Assembly (NCBI GenBank): GCA_001915545.1
Contig: MNQS01000012.1
Location: 1-48,532 of the forward strand
DNA from: Bacteroides sp. 43_108
Lineage (GTDB): Bacteria > Bacteroidota > Bacteroidia > Bacteroidales > Bacteroidaceae
Direction of reading: 5' to 3'
Length of the DNA: 48,532 bases
This document shows, in pieces, positions 16,754 through 24,455 of the stretch (within the stretch, counting starts at the first letter, position 1; every line of letters begins with the position of its first letter). The position numbers were made by a program, and so were the translations under genes. The notes beneath the pieces were generated by a model, which was not told the origin of the DNA, made no database searches, and saw nothing but the letters and a program-made list of their open reading frames with translations.

Positions 16754-18940
16754 ATGGAAGAAAGTAAGGAATTGCAAGGGTTCTATAAAATATTCCGCAC
16801 AGTGGTATATGTGTCCGTGCTGCTGGAGTTCTTTGAATATGCCATTGACCCTGCAATGCTCGACCACTGGGGCGGCATACTGACCGACATTCACGGACGC
16901 ATCAAACAATGGATGATTTACCACGACGGCAATCTTGTGTACAGCAAAATCGCAACGGTACTGCTTATCTGCATCACTTGTGTCGGAACGCGGAACAAGA
17001 AGCATCTGGAGTTCAACGCACGCCGGCAGGTGGTGTATCCATTGACGAGTGGGTTATTGCTGCTCGTACTCTCCGTATGGCTGTTCGGCCATACGATGGA
17101 AACAAGGCTTTATACCTTACCTCTGAATATCATTCTCTATATGATTGCCTCCATTGCTGGCGTAGTACTGGTACATATCGCATTAGACAACATTTCAAAG
17201 TTCATCAAGGAGGGATTGATGAAAGACCGTTTCAACTTCGAGAATGAAAGTTTTGAACAATGTGAAGAAAAAGTCGAGAATGAATACAGCGTAAATATCC
17301 CCATGCGATACTACTATAAGGGTAAATTCCGTAAGGGGTGGATTTCTGTAAGCAACTGCTTTCGAGGAACATGGGTAGTTGGAACACCGGGATCGGGTAA
17401 GACTTTCAGTATCATAGAGCCGTTTATCCGACAGCATTCGGCCAAAGGTTTCGCCATGGTGGTGTATGACTACAAGTTTCCTACATTGGCGACCAAGCTC
17501 TACTACCATTACAAGAAGAACGAGAAACTGGGCAGAGTACCCCAAGGGTGCAAGTTCAACATGATTAATTTTGTGGATGTGGAGTACAGCCGTCGGGTGA
17601 ATCCAATTCAGGCAAAGTACATCAACAATCTTGCGGCGGCCAGCGAAACGGCGGAAACATTATTGGAAAGCCTACAAAAGGGTAAGAAAGAGGGAGGCGG
17701 CGGAAGCGACCAGTTCTTCCAAACCTCGGCGGTAAACTTCCTTGCCGCTTGTATCTACTTCTTCGTGAATTATGAACGTGAACCCTACGATGCCAACGGC
17801 AAGCCTCTATATGCGGAAAGACAGCAAGATCCGCAGACCAAATTCTGGAAACCGACAGGTATCGTGCGCGACCGTGAAGGCGGCAATATCGTGGAACCTG
17901 CCTACTGGCTGGGAAAGTATTCGGACATGCCACATATTCTGTCATTCTTGAATGAAAGTTATCAGACGATTTTCGAGGTACTGGAAACTGACAATGAGGT
18001 TGCTCCGCTGCTTGGTCCATTCCAGACAGCTTTCAAAAATAAGGCAATGGAACAATTGGAGGGTATGATTGGCACGTTACGTGTTTATACCTCGCGTCTG
18101 GCAACCAAAGAGAGCTACTGGATATTCCACCGGGATGGCGATGACTTCGACCTGAAGGTGAGTGACCCGAAGAATCCGAGTTACCTGCTGATTGCAAATG
18201 ACCCGGAAATGGAATCCATCATCGGTGCATTGAACGCTCTTATCCTAAACCGTCTCGTTACCCGTGTGAATACCGGGCAGGGGAAAAATATTCCTGTGAG
18301 TATTATAGTGGACGAGTTACCGACACTTTACTTTCACAAAATAGACCGTCTGATAGGTACGGCGCGAAGCAATAAGGTGAGTGTAACGCTCGGCTTTCAG
18401 GAACTACCGCAACTGGAAGCCGATTATGGTAAGGTAGGTATGCAAAAGATCATTACGACGGTAGGTAATGTGGTAAGCGGCTCGGCACGTGCCAAAGAAA
18501 CGCTGGAATGGTTGTCCAATGACATCTTCGGCAAGGTGGTCCAGGTCAAAAAAGGCGTGACTATTGACCGGGACAAAACAAGTATCAATCTCAATGAGAA
18601 TATGGATAACCTTGTGCCTGCCTCGAAAATCTCGGATATGGCAACCGGATGGATATGCGGTCAGACGGCACGGGACTTTGTGAAGACGAAAACAGGTATG
18701 GGCGGTTCAATGAATATTCAAGAATCGGAAGAGTTCAAGACTACAAAGTTCTTCTGCAAAACAGATTTTGATATGGCAGAAATCAAGAAAGAAGAAGCGG
18801 CGTATGTGCCGCTGCCGAAGTTCTACACCTTCAAGTCGAGAGAGGAACGGGAGCGCATCCTATATAAAAACTTCGTACAAGTGGGGCAAGATGTGAAAGA
18901 GATGATAAAAGACGTTCAGAATAAGCGCAACGCGAAATAA
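16754..18940 (+). CDS. mobC: MobC, type IV coupling protein (VirD4/TraG-family ATPase)
   Basis: The product is 728 aa. The N-terminus has membrane segments around residues 65-80, 98-120 and 125-150. The soluble hexameric ATPase domain has Walker A GTPGSGKT at 210-217 and Walker B SIIVDELP with D520-E521. LGFQELPQLEADYG and VSGSARAKETLEWLS are typical of the MobC branch in Bacteroides elements. It delivers the relaxase-bound DNA strand to the mating channel. Length is normal for MobC. It is the last gene of the transfer operon and is followed by a strong hairpin. The relaxase genes mobA/mobB often found near it are not in this window. Confidence 0.95.
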   Translation: MEESKELQGFYKIFRTVVYVSVLLEFFEYAIDPAMLDHWGGILTDIHGRIKQWMIYHDGNLVYSKIATVLLICITCVGTRNKKHLEFNARRQVVYPLTSGLLLLVLSVWLFGHTMETRLYTLPLNIILYMIASIAGVVLVHIALDNISKFIKEGLMKDRFNFENESFEQCEEKVENEYSVNIPMRYYYKGKFRKGWISVSNCFRGTWVVGTPGSGKTFSIIEPFIRQHSAKGFAMVVYDYKFPTLATKLYYHYKKNEKLGRVPQGCKFNMINFVDVEYSRRVNPIQAKYINNLAAASETAETLLESLQKGKKEGGGGSDQFFQTSAVNFLAACIYFFVNYEREPYDANGKPLYAERQQDPQTKFWKPTGIVRDREGGNIVEPAYWLGKYSDMPHILSFLNESYQTIFEVLETDNEVAPLLGPFQTAFKNKAMEQLEGMIGTLRVYTSRLATKESYWIFHRDGDDFDLKVSDPKNPSYLLIANDPEMESIIGALNALILNRLVTRVNTGQGKNIPVSIIVDELPTLYFHKIDRLIGTARSNKVSVTLGFQELPQLEADYGKVGMQKIITTVGNVVSGSARAKETLEWLSNDIFGKVVQVKKGVTIDRDKTSINLNENMDNLVPASKISDMATGWICGQTARDFVKTKTGMGGSMNIQESEEFKTTKFFCKTDFDMAEIKKEEAAYVPLPKFYTFKSREERERILYKNFVQVGQDVKEMIKDVQNKRNAK

Positions 18941-18981
18941 AAATCCGGCTGTCTGACATATAATGTAAATAAAAACAACAA

Positions 18982-19011
18982 AAACCGTCAGTACAATCGT
19001 ACTGGCGGTTT
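18982..19011. terminator. Bidirectional terminator between mobC and the minus-strand block
   Basis: AAACCGTCAGTAC and GTACTGGCGGTTT form a 13-bp stem (one G-U pair) around AATC. On the minus strand the hairpin is followed by a T-rich run (TTTTTGTTGTTTTTAT), a good rho-independent signal for read-through leaving the maintenance block. On the plus strand it ends the mobC transcript with a weaker tail. Confidence 0.8.
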
Positions 19012-19057
19012 ACTACTAACTAATCTCTTCTTCTGGTTTATCAGGAGAGCTACCTGC

Positions 19058-19414
19058 TTAATAATTGGGTGAGTTGCTGATGGCAATTTTTTCGTATTCC
19101 TCTTTGTCAGTACCGCATTCAATTGCCCTGTCAATGACATCCCCTAACTCGTTGTAACAAACTTCTTCATTGACACACTCTGCATCTTTGCCTTTCAACA
19201 GATATACCTCATAATAGTCCGACCCATTAAGTGCAATAATGACGTATCCGGTGTGTAACAGTCCGTTTACTTTGATACGAAGTGCAGGCAGGTCTTTGAA
19301 GATGGTGGCTGCAAACTCTGCGATACCCCATGACATGAGGACGGGCATAGGGGTAAGTCCTATCAACTGCTCTTGAATGGTCTGTGCTATTTGTATTACA
19401 TACTCTTTTTCCAT
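19058..19414 (-). CDS. Conserved hypothetical, maintenance block
   Basis: The product is 118 aa, with no signal peptide. The N-terminus is helical (EKEYVIQIAQTIQEQLIGLTPMPVLMSWGI), followed by alternating beta strands (ALRIKVNGLLHTGYVIIALNGSDYYEVYLL). It resembles small proteins commonly found beside plasmid-type maintenance genes in Bacteroides mobile elements, but I cannot name it. It is the last of three closely spaced minus-strand genes (33 bp from the next) ending at the terminator at 18982-19011. Confidence 0.65.
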   Translation of the reverse strand: MEKEYVIQIAQTIQEQLIGLTPMPVLMSWGIAEFAATIFKDLPALRIKVNGLLHTGYVIIALNGSDYYEVYLLKGKDAECVNEEVCYNELGDVIDRAIECGTDKEEYEKIAISNSPNY

Positions 19415-19447
19415 AACTATGCTATTTTTAAGATGATTATTGTTTTT

Positions 19448-19720
19448 TTATTCGAACCATTCTGGGTTGTCCTTTTTCAGTTCGGCAACCAATTCTACGT
19501 CTGTCAGTCGCAGGTTTGCCATGTCGGTAAAGAAGAAAACCTCGTCATAGATTCTTTCGGCTTCCTTGCTTGCGAAGCCTTCGTTTGCATCGTTGAAACT
19601 ACCGGGCTGAAGGGCATCGAGCAAAGTAATCGAGCCGATAAGGAGTTCTTCACCCTCGTTGGATTCCACCACACGGCAAGGATAGTTATTGCCACCAAAT
19701 TGTACTTCTTGTGTTTTCAT
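19448..19720 (-). CDS. Conserved small acidic hypothetical
   Basis: The product is 90 aa and acidic. It contains QEVQFGGNNYPCRVVESNEGEELLIGS (beta-rich) and a helical acidic end (TDVELVAELKKDNPEWFE). No transmembrane segment or known motif. It is spaced 7 bp from the upstream gene, indicating co-transcription. Function not recognised. Acidic small proteins on mobile elements can be anti-restriction DNA mimics, but nothing here demonstrates that. Confidence 0.6.
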   Translation of the reverse strand: MKTQEVQFGGNNYPCRVVESNEGEELLIGSITLLDALQPGSFNDANEGFASKEAERIYDEVFFFTDMANLRLTDVELVAELKKDNPEWFE

Positions 19721-19727
19721 ACGCTTG

Positions 19728-20009
19728 TTATTTTAATGGGATATGCTTTCCATTTGTCTTGAGGTATTCCATAAGACACTTTGCTTCTTCATGTGATGCA
19801 CGATTGCGGTCATCATAGCGACGTGTCTCATCCGCCATCACAATGATGCACTCCTTAAACAATCTATAGAGGCTCTGTTGCAGTGTGGGGTGCATATCAG
19901 GTATAGCGGCTGCAAAACGCTTGGGATTGAAACTAAAACTATTCACTGCCATTTCCCATTCTTTGGCAAGTTTGTACTCTTTGCTTTCTTTGATGTTGTC
20001 CATTGTCAT
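19728..20009 (-). CDS. Conserved small helical hypothetical, first of a three-gene unit
   Basis: The product is 93 aa (91 aa from the ATG at 20003). It is helical, with FNPKRFAAAIPDMHPTLQQSLYRLFKECIIVMAD as its most distinctive part and a short basic tail. No signal peptide and no known domain. Its 5' flank carries copy A of the 226-bp duplicated leader, so this small operon and parB appear to share a control region. Function unknown. Confidence 0.6.
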   Translation of the reverse strand: MTMDNIKESKEYKLAKEWEMAVNSFSFNPKRFAAAIPDMHPTLQQSLYRLFKECIIVMADETRRYDDRNRASHEEAKCLMEYLKTNGKHIPLK

Positions 20010-20024
20010 GAAATTTTAATGATT

Positions 20025-20250
20025 TATTTTTCTTCCCTCTGTTCAGTTCTATATTCTGTCTGAACCGCTTGGGATTTACAGATGCTTTACAGGACTGACG
20101 AACAAGCTATTTCCAACGCTTTTTTTGGAAAATTACTCTTTCACAGAAAGGAAGAATTTTATAAAAATGCACTTCAAAGCGATGGAATCAAGCGCGGCAG
20201 TCCACCTTCGCGTCTGGAAAACCAACCGGCGAGGACAGGAAGGGACCGGA
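20025..20250 (-). repeat. Duplicated leader, copy A
   Basis: This is a direct copy of 22285-22511, aligned by eye with few substitutions and small indels. Shared blocks include TGAACCGCTTGGGATTTACA and GCGCGGCAGTCCACCTT. It lies immediately upstream of the three-gene minus-strand unit, as copy B lies upstream of parB, so both are probably transcribed as 5' leaders. Inside it TTTCCA and TGGAAA (copy B: TTTCCG and CGGAAA) can pair with a loop ACGCTTTTT. The A-T to G-C exchange keeps the pair, which suggests selection for RNA structure. Confidence 0.85.
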
Positions 20251-20458
20251 GAAGGAATAAGATGGAAAAGATAAAAAGGAGGAAACTGATAGGTATAAAT
20301 GGAGACGGGTGGCGGCGGGGTATTGGGAGGTAGCTATAAATGGGATAGAAAAGGCATAATCGCGCGGATGGCGGGTTTGCCCGGCAGACGCGCCGCCCGA
20401 CAACGGTTTGGAGCAGTTGTCCGTGAATATCTTCACCTTAATCTAATTACAAATTAGG
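20251..20458. other. Non-coding stretch with a G+C-rich island, upstream of copy A
   Basis: No gene is apparent. Its most notable part is a G+C-rich island at about 20359-20400 (GGCGGGTTTGCCCGGCAGA then CGCGCCGCCCG) inside otherwise A/T-rich DNA. GGCGG and CCGCC can pair around it, and it is followed by ACAAC...GTTGT (about 20400-20420). It could be part of the minus-strand leader, a nicking or binding site, or remnant sequence. I see no feature that decides between these. Confidence 0.4.
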
Positions 20459-20496
20459 AACGAATAGAGGACAGATTACTCTACCCTCTATTCGTT
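20459..20496 (-). terminator. Hairpin after parB
   Basis: AACGAATAGAGG and CCTCTATTCGTT form a perfect 12-bp stem with a 14-nt loop, 15 bp past the parB stop. The U-run after it on the minus strand is poor, so this may be a rho-independent terminator of modest strength or an mRNA-stabilising hairpin. A smaller hairpin, CTAATT-ACA-AATTAG, lies beside it at about 20443-20457. Confidence 0.6.
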
Positions 20497-20511
20497 GGTT
20501 ACTGATTATGG

Positions 20512-22257
20512 TTAAGCTGCAATATCTTCCTCTTGTGGCTGTTCTTCGGTCTGCATCCCTACTTCGGATTGCTGTTTGTCAGATTGCTCCGCTTCCTGCT
20601 TTGCTTGTTCCTGCACCAAAAGAACGGCTTTTTTCTCTTCGATACGTTGGTGACGCTTCTCATACACTTCATTATGTCCGTTCTTGATGTCTGCCAACAG
20701 GTCGGGCATATGTTTTTGTGCGAAGTCAAGCAAGAGGGATGCAATGGCATTGTTGCCGTATGCGTTCTTGAAATTAGCAATTAGAAAATCCCTGCGAATA
20801 ATAGCTTTCTGCTTGCTCGTGAGATTGGCAATGATGTTTATCTTTTCTTCATCTGTAAGGTAGGAATAAGGCTTTTTTCCCTCGATACCTACCGCTTCGA
20901 AATGCTCTTTGCGGAGGGATGATAGCAAGAAGAAATAAATCATCTTGTCCTCGTCTTGCCCAAACTTGCAATCGGACATATCAACCTCCAAAATCTGTTT
21001 TTTTGTGTCCTCTACAGTCTTTTCAAGGGCAATTTCCTTGTTGCGTTTGTCTTGCTTTTCCAACTTCTCTACCGGTGAAAGCGTCTGCTCCTGTTTTGTG
21101 TCATTGGTAGTACAGGTAACTTTCGGAACATAACAGAGTACGATGTCCTTGCTCTCAATACGGAAATAAAGGATGATTTCACCTGCTTCACTTCGGGTAC
21201 GGATTTCTTCGCATTCTTCCGTGTAATCGTTCAAATCCTGTTCGAACTCGCTCTGTGCCTGTTCGTATTCTTCGGTGGTGTCATACTCATCTTTTCGGGG
21301 TGCTTCGGGCTGTTCGGGATATGCCTTTGCATAATAGTTAAGGCTTTCCACTTCGTACCCCATGGCGGTAAGACGTTCTACTACGGCTTCATTGTAGTTA
21401 GCAATTTCATGACAGAGGGGAACATCGGGACGTTCTTCCATAAGGCGCACGGCTTTCTCTGTGAGGTATGCCGCATTCATTTCAGCAAGGCAAGTACGAT
21501 TGGCGCAATTTCCGCAACCGCCCTCGCAAAATAACATCATATTATTTGTATTGTGAGGACACGACAGACAGAGGGTCTTGTCAAATGCGTATCGCTCCAA
21601 GTCGGTGGTATATTGCCGTTCGATGTTCCGTGCAACATCAGAGGCTTTCATTCCTCGCCAACTATTGTACTGCACCCCCTCTTTAAGATGCTTGTTGTAC
21701 ACCTCTTTCTGAATATCTTCCCCATAACGGCAAATTTCGCTCGCTACGCTGATTGTGATTTCGTCCTGTTCCAAAAGCTGTGCGATTTCGGGCATTAAGG
21801 AAACGAATTTAAGCCGTGTGCGGATATAGCTTTCGTTTTTACCGAACTGCACCGCCAAAGACTGCACATCGTGGCGACCACTATCAATGAGCTTTTGGTA
21901 GGCATTTGCTTCCTCTATCGGGGTAACATCCTTGCGCTGGAGGTTTTCAGTTACCGCCATTTCTTCGGCAACTTCGTCTGAAATTTCCATAACGACAGCC
22001 GGAATGTCTTCCAATCCTGCCATGAGGGAGGCACGATATCGGCGTTCTCCAAAAACAATCTCAAAGCGGTTGTCTTCTATCGGGCGTACTCCAATAGGCT
22101 GTAACACACCCTGCTGACGAATGCTCTCGGAAAGTTCTGCAAGGCTCGCTTCGTCAAAATTCTTACGTGGGTTGTAATTGCTCGGCTGCACGTTTGCCAA
22201 TGCTACCATTGTGGTGTTTTTCTCTACTGATTGAATTGCTGTTGTTTCCATAATCAT
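20512..22257 (-). CDS. parB: ParB-family partition protein, large form
   Basis: The product is 581 aa. The N-terminal ParB/Srx domain includes the CTP-binding and hydrolysis motifs GERRYRA (70-76) and ENLQRKD (104-110), followed by a KorB-like helix-turn-helix (VQSLAVQFGKNESYIRTRLKFVSLMP). The middle holds a cysteine group (CLSC, then CEGGCGNCANRTC), a likely zinc site unusual for chromosomal ParB. The C-terminus is a long Gln/Glu-rich tail. ParB proteins load on parS-like sites and slide as clamps to promote partition or regulate genes. It is not adjacent to parA here; a plus-strand ATPase gene and its own leader (copy B) separate them. It may act in maintenance of the excised circle or as a regulator. 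Confidence 0.92.
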   Translation of the reverse strand: MIMETTAIQSVEKNTTMVALANVQPSNYNPRKNFDEASLAELSESIRQQGVLQPIGVRPIEDNRFEIVFGERRYRASLMAGLEDIPAVVMEISDEVAEEMAVTENLQRKDVTPIEEANAYQKLIDSGRHDVQSLAVQFGKNESYIRTRLKFVSLMPEIAQLLEQDEITISVASEICRYGEDIQKEVYNKHLKEGVQYNSWRGMKASDVARNIERQYTTDLERYAFDKTLCLSCPHNTNNMMLFCEGGCGNCANRTCLAEMNAAYLTEKAVRLMEERPDVPLCHEIANYNEAVVERLTAMGYEVESLNYYAKAYPEQPEAPRKDEYDTTEEYEQAQSEFEQDLNDYTEECEEIRTRSEAGEIILYFRIESKDIVLCYVPKVTCTTNDTKQEQTLSPVEKLEKQDKRNKEIALEKTVEDTKKQILEVDMSDCKFGQDEDKMIYFFLLSSLRKEHFEAVGIEGKKPYSYLTDEEKINIIANLTSKQKAIIRRDFLIANFKNAYGNNAIASLLLDFAQKHMPDLLADIKNGHNEVYEKRHQRIEEKKAVLLVQEQAKQEAEQSDKQQSEVGMQTEEQPQEEDIAA

Positions 22258-22284
22258 AAAAATTTAATTGGTTTAATATTTAAT

Positions 22285-22511
22285 TTTTTATTTTCCCTTT
22301 GTTCGGTTCTCTTTTCTGCCTGAACCGCTTGGGATTTACAGATGCTTTACAAGGACTGACGAATAAGCGATTTCCGACGCTTTTTCCGGAAAATTACTCT
22401 TTCGCAGAAAGGAAGAATTTTATAGGAAATGCACTTCAAAGCGACGGAATCAAGCGCGGCAGTCCACCTTTGCGTCTGGAAAACCAACCGGCGATGGCAG
22501 GGATGGACCGG
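22285..22511 (-). repeat. Duplicated leader, copy B
   Basis: This is the second copy of the 226-bp element described at 20025-20250, lying 28 bp upstream of the parB start and therefore probably its 5' leader. Differences from copy A cluster in loops and in the TTTCCG/CGGAAA stem, where a pair changes from A-T to G-C. The following 220 bp (22512-22732) hold no gene that I can see; they precede the promoter of the divergent ATPase gene. Confidence 0.85.
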
Positions 22512-22732
22512 ATGAGTGGCATTAAAAGAATATAGAAAAGGAAGAATACGCTGAAAGGCGGATGGTAAAACGGATGGAACTATAAAGGGATGATTAACGA
22601 TACAACGGGACAAGCGGAAGGACGTAAGACCAGACGGTGTAAAACAGGAATGGAACTTACCAGATAAAAATCCTTTGAGCCATTTCGCTAAATAAATCTG
22701 TATCAATTGCCTGTTTTACCAGAAATTTGCAT

Positions 22733-22776
22733 TATTTTTGCAGTAACGAAACAGCTGTTTCGGAAACAGCCGTTTC
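22733..22776 (+). promoter_or_regulatory. Promoter and tandem palindromic operator of the DUF234-type ATPase gene
   Basis: TATTTTTG (22733-22740) fits the Bacteroidetes -7 box; the -33 box is weak. Just after the expected start of transcription lie a perfect palindrome GAAACAGCTGTTTC (22748-22761) and a near-copy GAAACAGCCGTTTC (22763-22776), 15 bp apart, followed by a third half-site GAAA at 22778. Two sites on almost one helical turn and a half, placed at +1 to +30, look like an operator for a dimeric repressor, possibly autoregulatory. Confidence 0.7.
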
Positions 22777-22780
22777 GGAA

Positions 22781-24124
22781 ATGGCAATAAAAAAGGATAA
22801 GGATATGAGATTTTTTGACAGGACAGAAGAAATAGCCTCTCTTCGCAAGATTCGCGAAATGGCCAAAAACAATGCTCAGTTTACAGTGGTAACGGGACGT
22901 CGCCGTATCGGTAAGACATCACTCGTGTGGAAGGCATACGAGGACGAACCGATTCTCTATTTCTTTGTTGCCCGGAAAGCCGAAGGCGATTTGTGTGAGG
23001 ACTACCGGCTTGAAATAGAGAACAAGTTGGGGGTCCCAACCATGGGGCGGGCCGAACACTTCACTGATGTGTTCGAGTACCTGATGAAACTTTCGGCAGA
23101 ACGTCCCATCACACTCTTTATCGACGAGTTCCAGGAGTTTTTCCGTGTGAACAAATCGGTGTTCAGCGATATGCAGCGCATCTGGGATCTATACAGCCCG
23201 AAGTCCCGTATTAACCTGATTGTCTGTGGTTCGATTTATTCCATGATGACAAAGATATTCAAGGATAAGAAAGAGCCGTTGTATAACCGGCAGTCGCGCT
23301 TTATGACTGTGCGTCCGTTTACCCCAACTGTTCTGAAAGATATTCTTTCGGAATACAACCCCGGCTACACGGCGGAAGATCTGCTGGCCTTGTACGCTTT
23401 CACGGGCGGTGTGGCGAAGTATGTACAACTACTCGTGGATGCAGGAGCAACAGCCAAAACGACTATGCTCGACCAGATTATAAAGGCCGACTCCATATTT
23501 TTGGGCGAGGGTAAAGCGATTCTTATCGAAGAGTTCGGCAAGGATTACGGAATCTATTTCTCCATACTATCGGCCATTGCACGAGGAAAAACATCCCGTT
23601 CGGAAATTGAAAACGTGGTAGGCAAGGAAATCGGCGGTTATCTTACCAAGCTGGAGAAAGAATACGAAATCATATCGAAGAAGCAACCGCTGTTCGAGAA
23701 GAGTTCCGCCAAGAATGTCCGGTATGTCATCGAGGATAATTTTTTCACGTTCTGGTTCCGCTTCATCTACAAGTACAGCTATATGCTGGAGATAGAGAAC
23801 TATGGAAGTGTGAAGATGATTATAGGTCGGGATTATGAAACTTTCAGCGGTCTGATGCTTGAACGTTACTTTAAACGTGTACTGATAGAACGGCAAGTCT
23901 ATACGCGTATCGGAGGCTGGTGGGACCGCAAGGGTGAGAACGAAATAGACATAGTAGCTGAAAACGAACTGGACGATACGGCGACATTTTTCGAAGTCAA
24001 ACGCAAGGCCGAAAATATCGACATGGAAAAACTGGAAGCGAAAGCAGCCGCTTTCATGCGTGCAACGGGAGAGTTCAAAGGTTATTCCCTGTCATACAAA
24101 GGGTTGTCAATGACTGATATGTAG
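22781..24124 (+). CDS. AAA ATPase with DUF234-like C-terminal nuclease-type domain
   Basis: The product is 447 aa from ATG 22781, or 439 aa from ATG 22805 (MRFFDRTEEIASLRKI), the conserved family start. Walker A is GRRRIGKTS, in the archaeal-ATPase style, and Walker B is ITLFIDEFQEF. A sensor region (LIVCGSIYSMM) and a winged helix (about 300-340) follow. The C-terminal DUF234 segment GGWWDRKGENEIDIVAENE...FFEVKRK has the D-x-D/E-x-K arrangement of PD-(D/E)XK nucleases. The family is widespread on bacterial mobile elements and its substrate is not established. It is oriented opposite to its neighbours, has its own promoter with palindromes and ends at a strong terminator, so it behaves as an independent cargo gene. 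A defence-like or DNA-processing role is a guess. Confidence 0.88.
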   Translation: MAIKKDKDMRFFDRTEEIASLRKIREMAKNNAQFTVVTGRRRIGKTSLVWKAYEDEPILYFFVARKAEGDLCEDYRLEIENKLGVPTMGRAEHFTDVFEYLMKLSAERPITLFIDEFQEFFRVNKSVFSDMQRIWDLYSPKSRINLIVCGSIYSMMTKIFKDKKEPLYNRQSRFMTVRPFTPTVLKDILSEYNPGYTAEDLLALYAFTGGVAKYVQLLVDAGATAKTTMLDQIIKADSIFLGEGKAILIEEFGKDYGIYFSILSAIARGKTSRSEIENVVGKEIGGYLTKLEKEYEIISKKQPLFEKSSAKNVRYVIEDNFFTFWFRFIYKYSYMLEIENYGSVKMIIGRDYETFSGLMLERYFKRVLIERQVYTRIGGWWDRKGENEIDIVAENELDDTATFFEVKRKAENIDMEKLEAKAAAFMRATGEFKGYSLSYKGLSMTDM

Positions 24125-24171
24125 CAATACATATCGGCATAACGTACTAACAGAAGTCACAGATTTAAAAG

Positions 24172-24211
24172 AACGGTAAGCGAGGGACATACCCTCACTT
24201 ACCGTTTTTTT
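24172..24211. terminator. Terminator between the ATPase gene and the RHH gene
   Basis: AACGGTAAG-C-GAGGG and CCCTC-A-CTTACCGTT pair through 14 bp around ACATA, followed by TTTTTTT on the plus strand and by TTCTTTT on the minus strand. It can end both converging transcripts. Its 3' arm lies inside the last codons of the minus-strand ribbon-helix-helix gene, so that coding sequence doubles as terminator sequence. Confidence 0.88.
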
Positions 24212-24449
24212 CCAAATACTCCTTCATCGCCTCATTTACAATGTCTCTCAATGACATATTCTTCTCAATAGCAAGGAATTTCATACGCGTATGAACACTC
24301 TTGTCGATAACGAAATTGCAATGTACCGCAGGCTCTTTTTCAGTTTTAAGTGGTGTGGCTTCCTTCTTTTGCGGAGATTTCTTCGTGGATGACAGCAATC
24401 CGTCCAGTCCGCTTTTCATACTGTCTTTCAATAAATCACTCTTGCCCAT
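24195..24449 (-). CDS. Ribbon-helix-helix DNA-binding protein, parA partner
   Basis: The product is 84 aa. A lysine-rich flexible N-terminal half (residues 1-45) precedes a C-terminal ribbon-helix-helix: strand HCNFVIDKSVHTRMKF, then two helices (MKFLAIEKNMSLRDIVNEAMKEYLEKNG). This layout matches small centromere-binding partners of ParA, in which the basic tail stimulates ParA ATPase and the RHH dimer binds repeats. It starts 6 bp after the parA stop. The TAGTA/TACTA array in front of parA is the obvious candidate target. A CopG-type repressor alone is the alternative reading. Confidence 0.83.
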   Translation of the reverse strand: MGKSDLLKDSMKSGLDGLLSSTKKSPQKKEATPLKTEKEPAVHCNFVIDKSVHTRMKFLAIEKNMSLRDIVNEAMKEYLEKNGK

Positions 24450-24455
24450 ATTGTC

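Noticed and set aside
22727..22780. TTG start giving an ATPase N-terminus with ETAVSETAVSEMA
   Set aside because: This peptide is just translation of the -7 box and tandem palindromes; ATG 22781 or 22805 starts the conserved protein.
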